64,000 nt of DNA from CATQHB01 sp965262595 (GTDB lineage: Bacteria > Chloroflexota > Dehalococcoidia > Lucifugimonadales > UBA3495), in contig OZ253548.1 in assembly GCA_965262595.1 (NCBI GenBank), forward strand, positions 1,674,001 through 1,738,000, read 5' to 3'. Shown here piece by piece: positions 61,904-64,000 of this stretch. A program made the translations under genes and the position numbers. How positions within the stretch are numbered: position 1 is the first letter of the stretch; the number at the start of each line of letters is the position of its first letter. The notes under the pieces are model-generated. The model did no database searches, was not told the origin of the DNA, and was given only the letters and a program-made list of their open reading frames with translations.

Positions 61904-62827
61904 CTATTCAGACCAAAGATGGGAGAACCGGCCGGCCACCACCTGCTCATAGGCTGGGTCGCCGGAGAGCAGGCCGATATTCCGGGCGAACTCGTTGAGG
62001 TCGGCTACGGAGTTCGGAGAAATTCCGGCGTTGTAGTAGGGAACGTCCCGCCGGATCAGGTCCTCGATCAATGCGGCCTCACCGGGTGGGAACAGCCGTT
62101 GGCCGACCTCCACCGCCCGGGAGGGGTCGGCCCGCAACGCCCGTTGCGCCTCCACGACCGCCCGCACCGCTCCTTCCGCCGTGGCGGGAGAGTCTTCAAT
62201 CAGCCTGTCGGCGGCGACCAACGCCGGAAAGGTATAGTCCCTCGCTGCCGGCGGACCGAGGCCCCGCCGCGGGTCAAGCACCACGCTGCCGATCCCGCTC
62301 CGCACCGCCACTTCGGCTCCCATCGCGTTGGCCCAAAACCCGTCAATTACTCCCTCCTCCAGGGCTTGGGCGGCATGGACGCCGAAGGACACGCCGGCCA
62401 CGCCGCTGCCGGGAACCGGGGCCAACGCCACGCCGTCCCGCGCCGGGTCAATTCCTGCCTCGGCCAGCAACCGGCGCAGTGCGGCGTCGGGCCCGGGGGC
62501 CGCGCCGATACGCAGACCCTTGACCGCCGCAACGTCCCCTGGCTTGACCCCCAGGTCGGAACGCAAAACCAGCAACCAGTAAGTATGTTGGGACAGGGCG
62601 GCCAGCAGCTTGGCGCCCAGCCAGCCGGGGAAGGCCGACAGAGTGGCGTGGGCGGGACCGGCCACGAAGTCAACGCGGCGGTCCCGCAACGCTTCCATGG
62701 TCCTGCCCGCCGGAGAGATCATCTCCAACTCCATGTCTATTCCCTGGGCCTGGAAAAACCCCAGCTCTACGGCGGCCAGCGCCGGAAAGTAGGAGTTGGA
62801 CACCAGGTCGGGTACCGCGATGCGCAT
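61904..62827 (-). CDS. NMT1/THI5-like substrate-binding protein without signal peptide
   Basis: A 307-residue type II periplasmic-binding-protein fold of the NMT1/SsuA/TauA group: RIAVPDLVSNSYFPALAAVE, LGFFQAQGIDMELEM, then MEALRDRRVDFVAGPAHATL and AALEEGVIDGFWANAMG-like segments (QALEEGVIDGFWANAMGA). It has no signal peptide or lipobox, so it is probably cytoplasmic, as in THI5-type enzymes or regulator-linked binders. AGGAG nine bases before the ATG at 62827 makes this start better than 62836. Operon with FMN oxidoreductase 3. Confidence 0.88.
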   Translation of the reverse strand: MRIAVPDLVSNSYFPALAAVELGFFQAQGIDMELEMISPAGRTMEALRDRRVDFVAGPAHATLSAFPGWLGAKLLAALSQHTYWLLVLRSDLGVKPGDVAAVKGLRIGAAPGPDAALRRLLAEAGIDPARDGVALAPVPGSGVAGVSFGVHAAQALEEGVIDGFWANAMGAEVAVRSGIGSVVLDPRRGLGPPAARDYTFPALVAADRLIEDSPATAEGAVRAVVEAQRALRADPSRAVEVGQRLFPPGEAALIEDLIRRDVPYYNAGISPNSVADLNEFARNIGLLSGDPAYEQVVAGRFSHLWSE

Positions 62828-63048
62828 TTGAGTCATCTCCTGTCCACCGGCCGGGGAGATTAGGGTGCAGGGTTAGGCCAAGTTTACCACCGCTCTCGCA
62901 TACTGTATCCTCTGCGGTAGAGCCACCGGTTCCAGCCTGGCCAGCGCCGAAAGACCCGACGGCTTGCTGACAGAACCGGTGCAGCCGGCCACATAGGCAA
63001 CCCCGGCGCTCTGGGATTGACTCCGGATCATCACTTAGGAGTGAAATA

Positions 63049-64000
63049 ATGCCTGATACGCCTTTACACTATCAGACCATTGCGGAGGTGGCGGCCCGCC
63101 TCCGGTCCAGGGAGCTGTCGCCCGTGGAGCTGACCTCGGCGATTCTGGAGCGCATCGAGGCCCTGGATGGCGATCTGAAGAGCTACGCCACGGTTATGGC
63201 CGACTCGGCCCTGGCGTCGGCCCGGACTGCCGAGCAGGAGATCGCCGCCGGGAACTATCGGGGCGGCCTCCATGGGGTGCCCATCGCCGTCAAGGACCTT
63301 TGTTTCACTGCCGGGGTCGCCACAATGGGCGGCGCCCGAGTATTAAGGGACTTCGTACCCGACTTCGACGCCACGGTGGTGCAAAAGCTCAACGCCGCCG
63401 GCGCAGTGATTCTCGGCAAGCTTAATCTCACCGAAGGAGCGATGGCCGGTTACAACCCGGAGTTCCAGATACCGGTCAACCCCTGGGGCGCCGACCGCTG
63501 GTCCGGCGCGTCTTCCAGCGGCTCGGGAGTAGCGACTGCCGCCGGACTGTGTTACGGCTCGTTGGGCAGCGATACCGGCGGCTCGATCAGGTTTCCAGCG
63601 GCGGCTTGCGGCATCGTGGGAATCAAGCCCACCTGGGGACGGGTAAGCCGCTACGGTGTGTTGGCCCTGGCCGAGTCCATGGACCACGTTGGTCCGATGA
63701 CCCGGAGCGCCTCCGACGCCGGTGTCATGCTGCAAGCTATCGCGGGGAAGGACGCCAAAGACCCAACTTCATTGACCGCTCCGGCGCCCGATATGCTGGA
63801 GGGTATGGGCCAGGGAGTCCGCGGCGTTCGCATTGGCATCGACGAGCGATATATCGGCGAAGGCGTCGACTCTGAACTGGCCGCGTCGGTGCTGGAAGGC
63901 GCCCGCCTGCTGGAAAGCAGGGGAGCAGTGCTGGTGCCGGTGCGAATGCCGGACACCGATCCCTTCTCCCGAGCCTGGGGGGTGTTGTGCTCGGTGGAGG
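63049..64000 (+). CDS. Amidase (amidase-signature family), N-terminal part
   Basis: The open frame runs from ATG 63049 off the right edge (317 complete codons). Amidase-signature residues are intact: catalytic Lys82 in GVPIAVKDLCF, the cis-Ser region GASSSGSG (153-160), and nucleophile Ser179 in GSDTGGSIRFPA. It hydrolyses C-N bonds of amides, or works as GatA of glutamyl-tRNA amidotransferase; the absence of gatB/gatC in view, and the catabolic context, favour an amidase. AGGAG lies before the ATG. It is divergent from the NMT1-like gene. Confidence 0.93.
   Translation, partial: MPDTPLHYQTIAEVAARLRSRELSPVELTSAILERIEALDGDLKSYATVMADSALASARTAEQEIAAGNYRGGLHGVPIAVKDLCFTAGVATMGGARVLRDFVPDFDATVVQKLNAAGAVILGKLNLTEGAMAGYNPEFQIPVNPWGADRWSGASSSGSGVATAAGLCYGSLGSDTGGSIRFPAAACGIVGIKPTWGRVSRYGVLALAESMDHVGPMTRSASDAGVMLQAIAGKDAKDPTSLTAPAPDMLEGMGQGVRGVRIGIDERYIGEGVDSELAASVLEGARLLESRGAVLVPVRMPDTDPFSRAWGVLCSVE

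Noticed and set aside
60770..62863. A 697-codon plus-strand open frame.
   Set aside because: It is antisense to the FMN oxidoreductase and NMT1-like genes; its composition (Gly/Gln/Arg-rich) is typical of a shadow in GC-rich DNA.

Overview
The window is about 64 kb of GC-rich bacterial chromosome with ordinary bacterial gene structure: Shine-Dalgarno starts, frequent TTG/GTG starts and short operons. There is no rRNA, tRNA, CRISPR array, phage or transposase gene. The gene content suggests a member of the Chloroflexota, possibly Dehalococcoidia/SAR202. It combines three luciferase-like FMN-dependent oxidoreductases, three GMC oxidoreductases, several VOC, amidohydrolase, MFS and alpha/beta-hydrolase paralogues, a zinc-ribbon DEAD-box helicase, and a helix-turn-helix protein with an RPRHRDDVL signature followed by TPRs. 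This taxonomic placement is inference from gene content, not from a marker gene.

Region 1 (1-11 kb): housekeeping and regulatory genes. They are the start of a response regulator, a DUF971 protein, an NHL beta-propeller, a small membrane protein, DUF1802, a VOC protein, a VWA/YfbK-type lipoprotein, a divergently transcribed HTH-membrane-TPR regulator, a DEAD-box helicase and an unassigned protein. Three of these (small membrane protein, VWA protein, HTH-TPR protein) are split by frameshifts.

Region 2 (11-22.1 kb): a continuous minus-strand block that looks like a defence island. It holds a type III restriction-modification pair (mod, res) with a HicB/HicA toxin-antitoxin pair between the two subunits, a DUF2283 protein, a resident alpha/beta hydrolase plus a broken duplicate of its 3' end, and a tightly overlapping three-gene operon. 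That operon is led by a frameshifted GHKL-type ATPase followed by two proteins I cannot assign. It is the best candidate for an undescribed system here. A 19-bp tandem repeat lies just upstream of it.

Region 3 (22.4-46.6 kb): a catabolic accessory region with a LivK-type binding lipoprotein, GMC oxidoreductases, luciferase-like oxidoreductases, M20 peptidase, hydantoinase-like amidohydrolase, a permuted CaiB-type CoA-transferase, cupin, MFS, M28 peptidase, VOC, SMP-30 lactonase, an alpha/beta-hydrolase-domain protein and a MetE-like protein. It is seeded with seven copies of a ~100-215 bp MITE-like inverted-repeat element. One copy sits inside the cupin gene without closing its frame, and another carries an internal 8 x 14-bp expansion.

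Region 4 (46.6-64 kb): more catabolic genes: two Gfo/Idh/MocA oxidoreductases, VOC, CvpA-like protein, a Cys-nucleophile alpha/beta hydrolase, an amidohydrolase, two MFS transporters, gamma-glutamyltransferase, an FMN oxidoreductase coupled to an NMT1-like binding protein, and the start of an amidase. An AT-richer orphan gene (about 51 kb) and a small secreted-protein gene with an in-frame amber codon also lie here.

Together the metabolic genes fit uptake and stepwise oxidation or hydrolysis of diverse small organic molecules (amides, lactones, alcohols, ring imides, gamma-glutamyl compounds). No single pathway can be reconstructed. The single-base frameshifts concentrated in 2-22 kb may be real decay or assembly error; only read data can tell.
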